Positions 22,882-35,340 of a stretch of DNA of 64,000 bases are shown here, piece by piece. The notes beneath the pieces are model-generated. The model was given only the letters and a program-made list of their open reading frames with translations, was not told the DNA's origin and ran no database searches. Source of the DNA: Ahaetulla prasina (lineage: Eukaryota; Chordata; Lepidosauria; Squamata; Colubridae); assembly GCF_028640845.1 (NCBI RefSeq), contig NC_080540.1, positions 263,223,958 to 263,287,957 of the forward strand. The letters are read 5' to 3'. Position 1 is the first letter of the stretch, and each line of letters begins with the position of its first letter. The translations under genes and the position numbers were made by a program.

Positions 22882-22886
22882 CTAAC

Positions 22887-24260
22887 CATGTTTACCAATT
22901 GAATCCTCTGTGTATCTCCTCAAACTTAATTAAAATTCAGTTTAATGGGACTTGAATATCTCTAAAATATGTATTTGCGATTTAAATTCCTGGTGCTTCC
23001 CCCTCTAGTATCAAGTATACCAGGTTTTTTCTATGCCTTGTGCACATATGTGCCCGGGTTTTTTTTATTTTACTTTTCTATGAGCTGTCAAATATAATAG
23101 CACCTACTTCTGTGATTTTCACAGTGATCTCCAAAGCATTCACTCAGTTTACAGTATCTCTACCTAAACAATATGGAGATAGCCTGAAAAAGTAAGCCAC
23201 TTTCAAAGAAGAATTTATGGACCATGTTTTCCTTCTTTTGAAGCCAAAGACAAATATCCCACTGAGTTCACTGAAAGCCACATTGGCTGAAGTTGTTACT
23301 TTGCCCTATATATCTTTTTGACAGGCACATATGGATTTTCAGTATATATATCTCTCTGTGTGTATGTGTGTGTGTATAGATGTCAGGAAAGGGATTTAAA
23401 GAGAATACTGTTTTTTTAAATGTTTTAATCTTTTTATGACGTTTCTGAAAAAGCTAGATTGGATAATTTAAACATTATGATCACTTTATTTTAAAAAGCA
23501 ACACTGGATAATTTGCAAGTTATATTTGACTTTGTATGCCTTTGTTTGACTTGATTTAAGATTAATATTAGAAATCATGCAATCATGACAAAAAAAAACT
23601 GGCTATGAACTGCTTTTGTTTTCTAGGGTTGGGTTTCGACTGAAAATTACAGTAAGAATTTGGTTTGGATTAATTAATTGTCTTATAATCATTTCTTTAC
23701 TTACAGATATAGTAATGCCTATGTTTTTAACTATTATATGGTAGGTCTTTTAGGGAGAGAATTTTTGTTAGCATGCCAATTTGTTTCTTCCTGGTGATTG
23801 AATACCAATAGAATTTACTCCTTGAGAGGAAGCATTGCCCTTCTTATCTTCCTCCCTCCTTTTTCTGTAAAATACAGAGTCAGCTTATTAAAAGGACAGT
23901 TAAAACCTTGACACTTCTATTTCAAAGCTGATATATTGTATTCCAAAAATGTATCTTCACAACATGAATGATACCTGCATTTCCATAAGGGTTATCCTAC
24001 ATTTCTATCATTTGTAAAGGAATTCTTCCTCTATTGGACTCTCCTATTAATGCATATACTCACAATGTACTTTGGGACTTTGCTTTTTGGCTCCTCTGGG
24101 TGCAGAAGAGCCATTATAATCTGGTAACTTTGGAAATTGAAATTATTCCTTGGATTTTCTCTAATCGTTGCCATTTATTGAGTTCATTTTCCATCACAGT
24201 CTTGAGTCAACCAAAGTAAACTCAGGAGCTAGGTGCTAGTCCAACAGAATATTGCAAGAT
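22887..24260. other. anonymous AT-rich DNA
   Basis: No gene or repeat recognised apart from a short TG/TA-rich run near 23350. Confidence 0.45.
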
Positions 24261-24261
24261 A

Positions 24262-24470
24262 GTATTTATTTTTATTTTTTATTTATTTGTCAATCACATA
24301 TAAGATAACAGGTAAAAGTATAAACATAATTTGGATACATGAAAAGAGTAAGTAAAAAAAGAATATTAGGAAAAGAACGGTAGGCACGCAGGTACACTTA
24401 TGCACGCCCCTTACAGACCTCTTAAGAATGGGGTGAGGTCAACAGTAGACAGTGAGTAGTGAGCAACTCT
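24262..24470 (-). mobile_element. L3/CR1-like LINE 3' fragment
   Basis: Minus-strand 3' UTR fragment with a (TTTA)n tail at its 3' end, then 'aacggtaggcacgcaggtac', 'cttatgcacgcccctta' and 'aagaatggggtgaggtcaa'. The same blocks appear at 26160-26415 and in a longer copy at 45393-45875 that reaches coding sequence. Confidence 0.7.
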
Positions 24471-26159
24471 GATGCAAAGCTGATGTCATCAAACTTGATG
24501 AAAGACCAATGCTCTTACTAGCATGAAGATTTCATATCTACTCATTCAAATGGTTATATCATGTTCATTAGCCTATTTGCACGAAGATTTCCATTGATAT
24601 GTGATCATTATGCATCAGTGAATCAGTATATTTAATAGATACATATAGATTATAAACAAAGTTCACTAAAAACAAAATGCTATGTTTTGTAGTGCATTAA
24701 GGACAGCAGTAACTCAAAAAAAGTTTAGTTGTAATTTGTCTCTTCTGAGCTGACTTGGAAAATTTGATCTGAAATAATGGTACATGAGAGGTGAGAGAAA
24801 GAAAAAAAAGAAAAGATCAGGACAAAAATTATTTGAAATGCTTTGTCAGACTCCTTACATCTTGTTGATCTTTCTGCCTGCCAGCACTACTACATGCTCA
24901 TCAGCAAATATGGTGTGAATATCAGTTTTTATCATCGCCCACAGGACCAAAGTATCCACTCTGAAATGAAGAATGAATTTTTATCTCATAGCTGTCCAAA
25001 AATTTTAATAGCATTGGATGATTATCATCCACCATAATATATATATAGATATTTATATTGAAAAATATGCAGAAATTTAGAACATTTTTTGTTACATATC
25101 AAGTATATAACAGTTTTAGAATACAGTTATAATGCAATTAAGGGCTGCTCAGATCAATGTCCTTTTTTAATTAGCGAGGTTTTAAAAAATAATCAACATA
25201 GGTAAAATGTATGAAAGTTCATAGTTTGAAATAGAAACTGTTTCATCATAAGTGATTATGACTTGCTCAACAGTTTGTGTGGAGCATCAATCTGTAAGCA
25301 TAAATCTCCCTTGTTACTGTCAGATATTTGAGTTCTTGGGCAATTTGTCCATATTTTCAACTGAATGGGGAAAGCCTGGAAAACATTCTTGCTCTAAATT
25401 CTTGGCCTCAACTGAACACCATGAAAATCAAATTGGAAAAAGAATGGTTAGATTAAAAGTGTTTGCACTAATTTTAATTAAGGGGCTGCATTCATACAAA
25501 GCTTATTGTTGCAGTAATGTTACCTTGTGACTTTAGATTCAAAACACATTGAAGGAAACTGTTGTACTTGTTCACATTACCTATTAGGTATTCGTGATGC
25601 TATAAATTAGGGGAGAATATGAAGGTTTTATGAAAACTTGGACAAAAGTGTATTCAATTGTTTACTATCCATTTGGCAAGGTTGTAGTATCAAAACCAGG
25701 CTCAGAATCAGAAGGGGGAAAATGATATTAACTGAAGCCCTGATGGATTGTATATAAAACTAAAAAGGTGCCAGAATGAATGCAGGCATTAATTCAATAT
25801 CCAAAAGAGTATATTTGTATAATTCACGTACTGATATGCCTTCTTTCTCATGCAGAGGAAGTCTCAGTTCTTTCATTTTACACAGAACTTCTGCTTAGAC
25901 AGTTTCTTGTCATTATGCGGATAGCATAATGTGTGATAAATATACTTGAAGGAGGAGACAAGGAATTCTTTTTCCTGATCTAGGCAGCATATAACATGAG
26001 CCCCATCCTCCGCTAAATTCTTCTGTGAACCCTTTCAGAGACTTTCTAAAACTGTAATCTGAATGAATCAGAAGGTGAAAATCATTAAATCAACGTTGAT
26101 GTTAGTTTTATCCCTGCCCTTTTCTTCCCTCCTAGTCTTGCTATTTGAGGAGTATGGTA
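24471..26159. other. anonymous AT-rich DNA
   Basis: Nothing recognised. Open frames here are short and show no family resemblance. Confidence 0.45.
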
Positions 26160-26415
26160 TTTGTATTTATTTATTTTATTTATTTATTTTTATTTATTTA
26201 TTTTGTCACACAGTATATATAAGCATAAGCATGAAATAACTATACAATATATAAGCATATATATAAGTATGAGTATGTAATAACTATATTAATTGGATAT
26301 AACGAAAGGAAACAATAGGACAGGAACGGTAGGCACGTTTGTGCTCTTATGCACGCCCCTTACTGACCACTTAGGAATGGGGTGAAGTCAATCTTAGACA
26401 ATATTAGACACAATA
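26160..26415 (-). mobile_element. L3/CR1-like LINE 3' fragment
   Basis: Second copy of the family at 24262, minus strand. It has a (TTTA)n tail at 26162-26205, 'ttttgtcacacagtatat', 'aacggtaggcacgtttgtgc' and 'taggaatggggtgaagtcaa'. Confidence 0.75.
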
Positions 26416-28544
26416 TTTGTGTACTTTGATTTTAGAAAAAGGGCTTATTCTCAAAGAGTTTGGGAACCTCAGTTTAAAATGTTTTTGAAATGTAATTATG
26501 ATCTTGTCCATTGTTTATAAGACATTTTTCAACCTTCTATAAAGAACTGTAGTTTAAGATGCTTCTCCAGGAATTAAAACTTTATCCAGGAATTAAAACT
26601 TCACATTGGCCAGAAATGTTTAGCCCATAATTCCTGATGTATAAAGCATAGCCTTCAGTCCAATTAACTATTTCCAGAGTTCAAATTAATTTTCTTGCCA
26701 TTGAAGGAAAATCAAACATTTAATTCAGGAAAGGAAAGGAAATCTTCAATTTATGAAAAAAAATATCGGTATCTCATACATGAGAATATATTACTTTTTT
26801 CCCCTTATGCCCAAATAAAGTGGGCATCTTTAAAAGTCTGATCTGAAACCATTTAACAACCAAGGTATTAGTAAAAACAATCAAGCTGATTTTATATATA
26901 GATAACCCTGGTGCAGACTTGCTAATGCAAGCTAAGTGATATGCTGCTACTGCTCTTTCTTGCATATCAACTGCTACCTCTGCTTCTGGTGACACAATAT
27001 TGCAGAGCTAAAGAAACAGAGTGTATGTCAAAACCAGTTAGATAAGGGATGACTCATATGATCATGATGCACAGATTTGGGGGAAAAAATCCCTACACGC
27101 GGCGTGTTCTCAAGGTGAGCAAGAATTCATAAACATACCAAGATTTCAAATTAATGGAGAACATTCATCCATGCTTGTAACATTTCATTTATTACATGAC
27201 TGGGTAAGTTCATGCATCACTGCAAAACAGAGGACGCTCCAAAATGCAAGTTTCCACTCTTGCAAAAAAAAAATAAAAAAAATTATCAATCTTACCCTTA
27301 TTCCTCTGAGCAGGGGCAGGTTTAAATTGTATGTCACTTTTCTCCTTGTCTACCTACCACTACCAGCCTCTCTGACAGGCTGTCTTTCTGTAGGGAAAAG
27401 GCTTTACTATTAAAAACTGAAATGAATGCAGTTGGACGGGGGCTGCCTTATTCTCAGGAAAAATTGATAGTATAGCAAGGAAGAGGAAGTTGGAGCTAAA
27501 GAGTGATTTAAAAAATAAAAGAAATCCGATTTATTTTTAGGATAAAAGTAGTGTTGAAATAACATCCCTAGGTGTAGTTTCTGCAGTTCATATTTGAAGA
27601 AAACACATCCTGAACTTTATTAAAGTCATTATCTTGTATCGTCAGCATTAAGAAAAGTGAAGCAAATTATCTAAAATACCATGAGTACAGTCAAGAAAAT
27701 CGGAGCTGATATGGTAAACAAGCAAATAAAACTGATTTCTGGAAACTTATCAAATAAGTCTGATAGAATTAATAAATATCAGTTTTCTGTTAATTCTGTC
27801 ACTGTGGATAGCAGGGCTGGGAAATACCAGTTGTAATTGTTTTATTTTTATCAAAACGGATATCAAAAGGAAAACATGGGTAATTTCCCTATTATTCCAA
27901 AACTGATTCTGAGAATGTTCTCTGAGAAAAACCTTTTAAGGTTCAGTTCAGCAGAGTCTATCTAACCATTTTGACTTGCAGCATGTCTTAATCACAGAAA
28001 CAGAGACATTTCAGAGGGTTTCCTCAGGGATACATTTTCTCCACTGGAGACTCCACCAAGAAAATTTCTGCCTTCAGGCTAAGTTTTGAATGAACCTAAG
28101 GACAAAGTACTATATTAGCCTTGGCTGTCCTAAGTGCTGTCCATGGAGCAAAAGTTATCGTATGAAACCATCACATCCTCCTGGTTAGGAATAAAATCTA
28201 AAGTTCCTTTCTTCTTAACAAATCTTTTATAATAACTTTTTAAAAAATTTCAATGCATTCTTTCAGTCAATAGTGGGAACTGCAAAATCCCACAGAATTC
28301 AATCCCTAGAATTCAGTTCTAGTTGAAATAGAAGTCTGAATATGATTGGCACCAGAAAGCAGGTAGTGAGTTGCTTATGAGTTGCTTTTCTTTTCTTTTC
28401 CCTAATTAGCCCTTGGAGGGATTTGCTTAGATATATAGCTCAGTGCACCTTGTGTATTTTGTCATGATTGCTAGGTTGGTCAATGTTTCAAAAAAACCTG
28501 TTGTAGAATCTGTCCTACACAGTAGGATGGTAGTGTCTTATAAC
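26416..28544. other. anonymous AT-rich DNA
   Basis: No gene or repeat recognised. Near 26560 an 18-bp segment containing 'ccaggaattaaaactt' is tandemly doubled. Confidence 0.45.
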
Positions 28545-28548
28545 AGTA

Positions 28549-28668
28549 ACACAGTTGGAAAGTCATCTAGTCCAACCCCCTGCTCACACAGGAGATTCAA
28601 CCCACCAAACTGCTGACCTTTCTGATCAACAAGCTAAGTGCCTTAGCCACTGAGCCACCTAGTCAGGC
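28549..28668 (-). mobile_element. CR1 3' motif joined to a tRNA-SINE head remnant
   Basis: The first half has the CR1 3' signature ('cagttggaaagtcatc', 'tagtccaaccccctgc'). The second half ('ccaaactgctgacctttc ... ccttagccactgagcc') matches the minus-strand Sauria tRNA head at 5730-5790. Either two fragments abut or a chimeric copy inserted. Confidence 0.55.
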
Positions 28669-29588
28669 TTTTCATGTATCTCAGGTATCTCATGAACAGA
28701 GCTCCCCAAAAAACCTTTTCTGCAGTGCAGGCTGCAGAAAAGAAAGAAACATAAACAATCTTACTAACTGGACTGGAAAGTTGAAGTCCGAAAAATGTTT
28801 TCTTTAAAAAGCCAGCTCCATTTCCAGCCAGTTTACACTCATAAGACAAGGAGCTGATGGCTATAGTTCAGAAAACCCCAAAGAAAACCCCAAATCTTAA
28901 TGAGGCCAAGTCATGCCACTTTTCAAAGGAGATTATCTGAGTGTCATAAAAAGTTGCCTGTAATCGTGACAGTGGAATTGTTTGGGGAACCCGTCTCTTT
29001 GTCCATGCATCTCTTATAAATGTCACACAGTGAATCAGCTCATGTCCACCATGACAGGGCAGATATTCAAGCATCCTGATCTAAGAATTTGGGTGGGATT
29101 GCTGCCTTCTTGCCACAGCAGTTGTTAGCCACCCAAGTGGAATGGGAACTGAGATAAACTAAATGTAACCCTAGTAATCCCAAAGCAACTTATTATTGAC
29201 CCATAGTAAAGACATTCTGTCCTTTAGCCTATCCTTTTCCATGAGGCCTGAAACAGCCTCAAAAAGTTGACACAGAGTAAAATAATTTCAGACAAAATCC
29301 TAAAAACTCCAGTTCACTGGAGGAGAAAACTTTTCACTTGGCAACTTGGCACTCAACAAAGAGTGGAAGAGAGTGTGCTAAGGACTATGTCAAGAAAGAT
29401 GAAGAGAAAATCGGGACAGGCTTAAGGTCTTTTCCTCTCACCTAGCTAGATTCTATACATGGCAATGAATTTAATTGCTCTTGACAATTGTTTATTACAA
29501 CAAAGTAGAATTATTTACTGAGCTTTACTACTGAATTGGAAGTGAGGAAATGGGTTAAAATATCAGCAGAGAGGGAAAGGTTTTAACC
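28669..29588. other. anonymous DNA
   Basis: Nothing recognised before the gypsy target duplication. Confidence 0.45.
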
Positions 29589-29593
29589 TCTCT

Positions 29594-29802
29594 TGTTATG
29601 GAGGGACGTGGTGATATTTGCATGGTCGCCACTGATTGGGTGTTTCAGTGGTGGGAAAAGTAAAGCACTGTCAGTGGCCGGCTTGCATGCTGGCGCTCTA
29701 TAAAGAGCTGGGCTCGGCTGCTGCCGAGCCATTCGTATTCAGCCGGCTGCTGAATAAAGTGCTGAAAGATTCCGCTCATCTCTTCCTTGCCTCAATCTAA
29801 CA
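29594..29802 (+). repeat. gypsy 5' LTR
   Basis: 209 bp, TG...CA. It contains a TATA-like 'gctctataaagagc' and a polyadenylation-like 'gctgaataaagtgctg'. It resembles the 3' LTR closely but with scattered substitutions. Confidence 0.92.
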
Positions 29803-29803
29803 C

Positions 29804-29820
29804 TGGTGATGAAGGTGGGA
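29804..29820 (+). promoter_or_regulatory. putative primer-binding site
   Basis: TGGTGATGAAGGTGGGA begins one base after the 5' LTR and is identical to the site at 22657-22673. Confidence 0.7.
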
Positions 29821-29909
29821 TCTCAGGAAGGACAAGGTAACTGACCAGCTCCATGTGGCAAGCCACGGCCAACTTATCAAGTGGAAAGACCATCCATTAG
29901 CCAACCAGA

Positions 29910-30800
29910 ATGGCAAGCCAACTCACACCCACCCTGGCAACCTACGATCCAAAATCGGAAGAATGGCACACCTACATGAGCCGCTTCAGGACCTTCCTGC
30001 AAGCAAATAATTATCAAGACTTGCCGGATGACCAAAAAAGAGCCATTTTCCTAACCTACTCCGGTCCGAAGCTCTACAAGATGGCACAGACCCTTGTCTC
30101 ACCAGAAGACATTGAGTCCATTTCATGGTCCATGCTGCAAAGCAAACTGAGGGACCACTATGCCCCAGCTGCCACCCCAATGATGGGGCGGATGTGAATT
30201 TTACCAGTGCTGCCAATGAGAGGGGGAGACCATCAACAATTTTATAGCAGACCTTTGTGAGCTTGCTTCCAAATGCAAGTTCAGCGATCCAGAGGAAATG
30301 ATGAGAGACTGAATCCTACTGGGCATGAGGGACCTGGCCCTCCACAAGAAATTAATGGTCAGGTGAGGGGTCACCTTCAAGGATACAGTAGAGGAAACAA
30401 AAGCAGCCAAAACCTTGGATGCCTCGGCTGCAGACTTTAAAAGGACCAGCGGCATGCACCAGAGCTACCACGAGCCTGAACCCCTATGGGAAAACTTCAA
30501 GGAAGAAGAAGAGGAGGTTGACAATGACACCGTGCACAGAGTATACCCAGACCGATGAGGAAACCACCAAGACAGGGACAACCAACCACCCCGTTGTTCA
30601 GGCTGCCTGGGAGCCAGCTTCAAGGATGCCATCTGCTGCCACTGCCAATGGAAGGAACACATCGCTGAGGCCTGCCAAGCCACCCAGCCCAGCCCATCGC
30701 TCCAGCCAGCAGACCACCAACAGCATCCAGATGACAAGGACCAGCCAAACATGGCCCCCAACAGAATCAACGCAGGGAATATGCCTACCCGGATCACCAT
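29910..30800 (+). pseudogene. gypsy gag remnant
   Basis: The first frame starts at the ATG at 29910 and runs to 30197, with KSEEWHTYMSRFRTFLQAN, DDQKRAIFLTYSGPKLYKM and MLQSKLRDHYAP. A stop follows, then further gag-like sequence in other frames (about 30230-30640). A degraded zinc knuckle lies near 30635-30680, reading CHCQWKEHIAEAC. One expects a CX2CX4HX4C spacing; the His and last Cys positions are kept. The frame is broken several times. Confidence 0.85.
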
Positions 30801-30818
30801 GAGATCCACCAAACCTAT

Positions 30819-31169
30819 TTGGGGCATGCCGTCACCTGCGACGGGGAGAAGTTCCATGTAACTATCTCCATTGAGGGGAACCCATGCAACATGGAACTGG
30901 ACACTGGGTCTTTCTTCACAATCATCTCATGGGAGACCCTAAAAAGGTTAAACCCTAACCTGAAGAAAAGCCAGCTGAAGCCTCAAAGAATCCGCCTGAA
31001 TGACTTCCAAGGCAACTCCATTACTGTGCTGGGCAGAGTTGAGATCAGGGTCAAGTTCAAGGAGTTCCGTGGCCAGCTAACAGTCGTCTCCAGCAAGTGC
31101 CCCATGTTACTGGGCATGAGCTGGTTCAAGTCACTGGGACTAACCATCATGGGATTGTACCAGATCTGA
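30819..31169 (+). pseudogene. gypsy protease-region remnant
   Basis: An open 116-codon frame carries the aspartic protease motif DTGS at 30900-30911 within NMELDTGSFFTIIS. The later flap and C-terminal blocks read CPMLLGMSWFKSLGL. The catalytic Asp is kept, but the frame ends in a TGA at 31167 before reverse transcriptase, so the polyprotein is broken. Confidence 0.85.
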
Positions 31170-32100
31170 GGGACTGACCTGGACCAGCTGCTGGCTGAAT
31201 TTGGGAACATGTTCAATGGGAGCCTAGGTAAATATATGGGGAAACCCATATCATTTAACCTAGACCCCCAAATCACCCCCATCAGATTCAAGCCTCGCAG
31301 GGTTCCCTTTGCTCTGCGGCCCAAGGTAGATGAACAATTAGAAAAGCTAATTTCCCAGGGAATCTTGGAGCAATTGACCATGCCACACGGGAGACCTCAA
31401 TTGTCACCCCAATGAAGCCAGATGGGTCAATCAGAGTGTGCTCTGACTATAAGTGCACAATCAACAAGGCCTTGCAGCAGCACGCATACCCAGTCCCAGT
31501 GGTACAACATCTGTTGCACTCTCTGGACAAGGGCAAGGTATTTGCCAAATTGGACCTGGTCCAAGCATATCAGCAACTGCCTGTAAATGAGGCCACTGCA
31601 GAAGCCAAACAATAGTGACTCACTGGGGGGGGGCATTCAAATGCAAAAAACTGCAATTTGGAGTAAGTAGAGCATGATGGAGAGGCTGCTGCAGGACATC
31701 CCAGGCACCATCCCCTACTTTGATGATGTCCTAATATCAGGACAATCTATGGAGCAATTAATGGCCAGACTGAGAGAGACTTTGGGGTGATTCCAGCAGA
31801 GAAGCCTTAAAGTAAAAAAAGAAAAGTGCCAAATCAGGGTCACACAAGTGGAATTCCTGGGGTACCTCATCAATAGATCAGGGATCCACCTGACCCAGTC
31901 AAAGATAAAGGCCACCAAAGAAGCCCCAACCCCTAGGAATAAGGCAGAATTACAAGCCTTTTTGGGACTGCTGAATTTTTACGCTATTTTTCTTTTTAAA
32001 TAAAAGGCTATCATTGCTGAACCGCTCCACCGGCTCCTGGGGAAGACAGCAGCGTGGACATGGGGACAAAAAGAAAGCAACGCGTTCAACGCAGTAAAAG
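31170..32100 (+). pseudogene. gypsy reverse transcriptase remnant
   Basis: Fragments in different frames include RFKPRRVPFALRPKVDEQLE, MKPDGSIRVCSDYK, FAKLDLVQAYQQLPV and, at 31716-31730, YFDDV, the catalytic core (YxDD type). A frame break lies near 31395, a TAG at 31613, and further stops follow. The region after 31980 may be the thumb/connection. Confidence 0.85.
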
Positions 32101-32500
32101 ATTTCCTATTGTCAGATAGTGTCCTCATCCAATACACCGAGACCCTGCCACTACTGCTGACTTGTGACGCATCCCCTTTCAGAATGGGAGCTGTTCTGAG
32201 TCACAGACTTCTGGATGGGTCAGAGGCCCCAATAGCATTCTACTCTAAGACTCTCTCTCCTGCCAAATGGAACTACATCCAACTAGACAAAGAAGCCCTA
32301 GCTGCCTAGCTGCCGTGGCAGGAACCAAGCAATTTCATGGCCAGAGATTCGAACTCATCACTGACCACAAACCCCTACTAGCTCTCATCGCAGGAGATCA
32401 ACAAACCCTAGCATTCATGTAGCCTAGACTGACAAAGTGGTCCATTTTTCTAACAGGCTACAATTACAAACTAATCCACCGGCCGGGCAAGAACATCACC
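32101..32500 (+). pseudogene. gypsy RNase H remnant
   Basis: The frame contains LLTCDASPFRMGAVLSHRL, with the catalytic Asp of TCDAS, then PIAFYSKTLSPAKWNYIQLD with the conserved downstream block. A stop at 32307 ends it; a DHKPLL-like block follows near 32360. Confidence 0.82.
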
Positions 32501-33440
32501 AACGCATATGCCCTCATCAGATGCCCCTTGCCACCCACATCCTGCTCATCAACGCAGATGAAGACAGCCCCATCACATCCACGGAGATCACGGACCACAC
32601 CAGAATGGACAAGGTACTATCCAAAGTCTTGAAATGGGTGTTGAGGGGGTGGCCACCTGGAAAGGCGGAAGAATTCAGACACTTTGAAAATAGACAACCA
32701 GAACTGTCAGTGTTAAAGGGCTGCCTGCTATGGGGAGAAAGGGTAATAGTTTCCCAGAGTTTGTGAAGACAAGTGCTCGAAACATTACATACCGGGCACC
32801 CAGGCATCATGCACATGAAAGCACTCGCCTGGAGTTACATATGGTGGCCCAACATGGACCAGGACATCACAGAATGAGTGGAAACATGCATGCCTTGCCA
32901 GGAATCACATCCAGCACCACCCTGCACAACCCCCAGAGAGTGGGAGGTACCCAAGGGACCCTGATCCAGGGTGCACATAGACTTTGCGGGACCCATGGGG
33001 GGGGCAAACATTTTTAATAGTGGTGGACGCCTACTCAAAGGGGTTAGAGGTTGTCATCATGCCCACCTGCATGACGGAAGCCACCATATGAGCCCTGAGA
33101 AGGCTGTTTGTACCAGACACCCTGGTGTCAGACAATGGACCTCAGCTGACAGCTAAAACTATGGAGGCATTCTTGGGGGGACTAGGGACCTGACACATCT
33201 TGGTAGCCCCATTCAGGCCAGTAATGGTCAAGCAGAACGAATGGTCCGGCTGACCAAGGAGACCCTCACCCGCATGGGGCTCAGGAACTGGCAGGAGAAA
33301 ATCGACCAGTTTCTCCTAGAGCAACACATCACCCACCTGGATTCCGGCCACCATCACCACCATTATGGAGACCAAATCATACAAGGTAGAGCTGGACGAC
33401 AGCCAAGTGTGGAGATAACACATCAACTAGCTATGGGCCT
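32501..33440 (+). pseudogene. gypsy integrase remnant
   Basis: Pieces in several frames include a zinc-binding-like H...H...C...C segment near 32780-32905, VHIDFAGPMGG near 32970 and a DNGPQL-type block near 33130. A block near 33290 reads KIDQFLLEQHIT, matching KFLLYQHIT in the other element. Multiple frameshifts occur, and G-run tracts near 32995 and 33175 look like indel sites. Confidence 0.8.
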
Positions 33441-33807
33441 GAGTACGAGAGTCCCAACTGAGAAGGCCTGGGAGAGAAACTCAGGAAAACAACTCCAACA
33501 GGCCCCGGTCTCTGCCCCGAGGACCATACTGTAACAGTGAACCCAACTGCAGAAGGAAGTTTGCAGTGATTTTCCCTCGGAGTGGCCGGGACGAGAGTTC
33601 TCTCGACGCCGAGCCTGGAACTGCAACGCAAGAGGCGGAGTTCCAACCGTTTCCATTGCTGCCGGATGGAGATACAATAGGTCCAACCTTACCCAAGGGA
33701 GACCAGAGAAGAACTGATTCATGCAGGCCCAGTAGGACTATTAGGCATCCCGCCTACTTACATGATTACATAAGCTTTGTAAGAAACTGATTGGCTTTGT
33801 TCTTTCC
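33441..33807 (+). other. gypsy 3' internal non-coding region
   Basis: Sequence between integrase and the polypurine tract. The longest open frames here are chance readings in GC-richer element DNA. Confidence 0.5.
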
Positions 33808-33820
33808 AGGAGGGGAGGGG
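33808..33820 (+). promoter_or_regulatory. polypurine tract
   Basis: aggaggggagggg sits directly before the 3' LTR, where plus-strand DNA synthesis is primed in LTR elements. Confidence 0.85.
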
Positions 33821-34032
33821 TGTTACGTATGGAGGGATGTGGTGATATTTGCATGCCTACCGCTGATTGGGTGCTTCAGCGGCGGGAAAATTAAAGCTCT
33901 GTCAGTGGCCAGCTTGCATGCTGGCGGTCTATAAATAGCCAGGCTCGGCTACTGCCGAGCCGTTCATATTCTGCCTGCTGCTGAATAAAGTGCTGAAAGA
34001 TACCACTTGTCTCTTCCTTGCCTCATCTAACA
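33821..34032 (+). repeat. gypsy 3' LTR
   Basis: 212 bp, TG...CA, partner of the LTR at 29594-29802. Confidence 0.92.
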
Positions 34033-34037
34033 TCTCT

Positions 34038-35335
34038 CACTAGCACTATAGTATCCACTGTCAATGTTCAGCAGCTGAAAAACTGAAGAGAAAAAAATCA
34101 CATGCAATGGACATGCATCATTGGCTTAGCAATATTTATTTAGAGAAGATCTTTAGGAAGATGTAGCTCTCCAAAGGATATCATAGTGCTGGACCCAAAA
34201 TGGAGAGATAGATTCCTGAGGTAGAAGGCCTGAAATGGAGATATAGTGGTTAAAGCCTGTCCTATGACAGTTCTTCAAACAGTCCACTAGAAAACTAACT
34301 GCAGACCAAGAAGATATCCTTTTAGACTTTATTATGAGCCACATAGCATCAAAGTCAATTAGAAAAAAGATGAAGGTATCCTTGCATTCAGAAACTAGAA
34401 TGTAGCATGCTTTTCTCTGTTGACACTGGGACACTTCAAGGCTAAAATATTGACTTTTCCTCTCAGCCGTTTTCAAGGCCAACACTTCAGAAATCCCTTC
34501 ATCCACTTTCCTCCATTATAGCCAGAGGATAATCAATACTTTATAAAGATCAACAAGGCTAAGAGTGACTGAATTTGGCCCTACATGAAGGCTGAGTGAA
34601 TATTACACCCTTAGTGTTATTAATCTATAAGGACAGAGTGTGAGAGAACAAGGCTGAGTCAGAGTTCAGTGTTTCTATATTTAGCTCTTCTGAAAACCAC
34701 CGTCTCTGTGAACCACTTATGTGGAACCCGTTGCCTGTGAACTTTGGCTTCATTTTAATTTTCAAGAAAATTTGACAAGAGTAAATATTCAAAGTAGGAA
34801 AAATGTTTATGAAGTATTTTGATTGTTTTGGAAGTTCTTTAATTGCCTCTTTTAAGCATTCTTTCTTTGCAGTGAAGAATGAATTTTGTTGAAGTAGACA
34901 GCGATTTCTTTCAAGGCCTTGTTTACTATTACTTTTCCTCCGGGAACTTCTTATCACCTATTTCTTCTTTTTTTCTCCCAAGGTTACTGAATAGATATTA
35001 TACATATTGCAGATTTCCTTCAGCAAATGCATTTCTTGATTTCTTTTAATTTCAAAAGCATATAGATCCCATATTTACAACATTAACATGGCTTCCATAT
35101 TGAAAAAGTCAAAAATAATATGAATCAAGACAGTACAGCATAAGGAAATTCTGTTTCCACTCTATATAAACAAGCATTTAAGAACAAACCAAAATGTTTA
35201 TAATAAAAACATTTTCCGTAAAATAGGTTATATATATTTGTACATGTTTGCTAACAGAATAGCTTCCATGAACAAAAATTATTTCCATGTTCCACTTCTC
35301 TCACATCATGATCACTCAATCCCAAATCTGAATTT
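34038..35335. other. anonymous AT-rich DNA
   Basis: Minus-strand open frames of about 110 codons at 34153-34506 and 34625-34957 show no family resemblance to anything I know. They may be chance or decayed element sequence. Confidence 0.4.
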
Positions 35336-35340
35336 AGGAT

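Larger units (their letters stand above)
29594..34032 (+). mobile_element. Ty3/gypsy LTR retrotransposon, full length but inactivated
   Basis: A 4.4-kb element with LTRs at 29594-29802 and 33821-34032 and a perfect TCTCT duplication at 29589-29593 and 34033-34037. It has a primer-binding-type site at 29804, a purine-rich tract at 33808-33820, and gag, protease, reverse transcriptase, RNase H and integrase regions in gypsy order. Every region is cut by stops or frameshifts, so it is a fossil. The gag is most like the family I associate with Mag/SURL-type gypsy elements, an inference. It shares gag blocks and the primer site with the minus-strand element at 20534-22881, but its LTRs differ. Confidence 0.93.
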
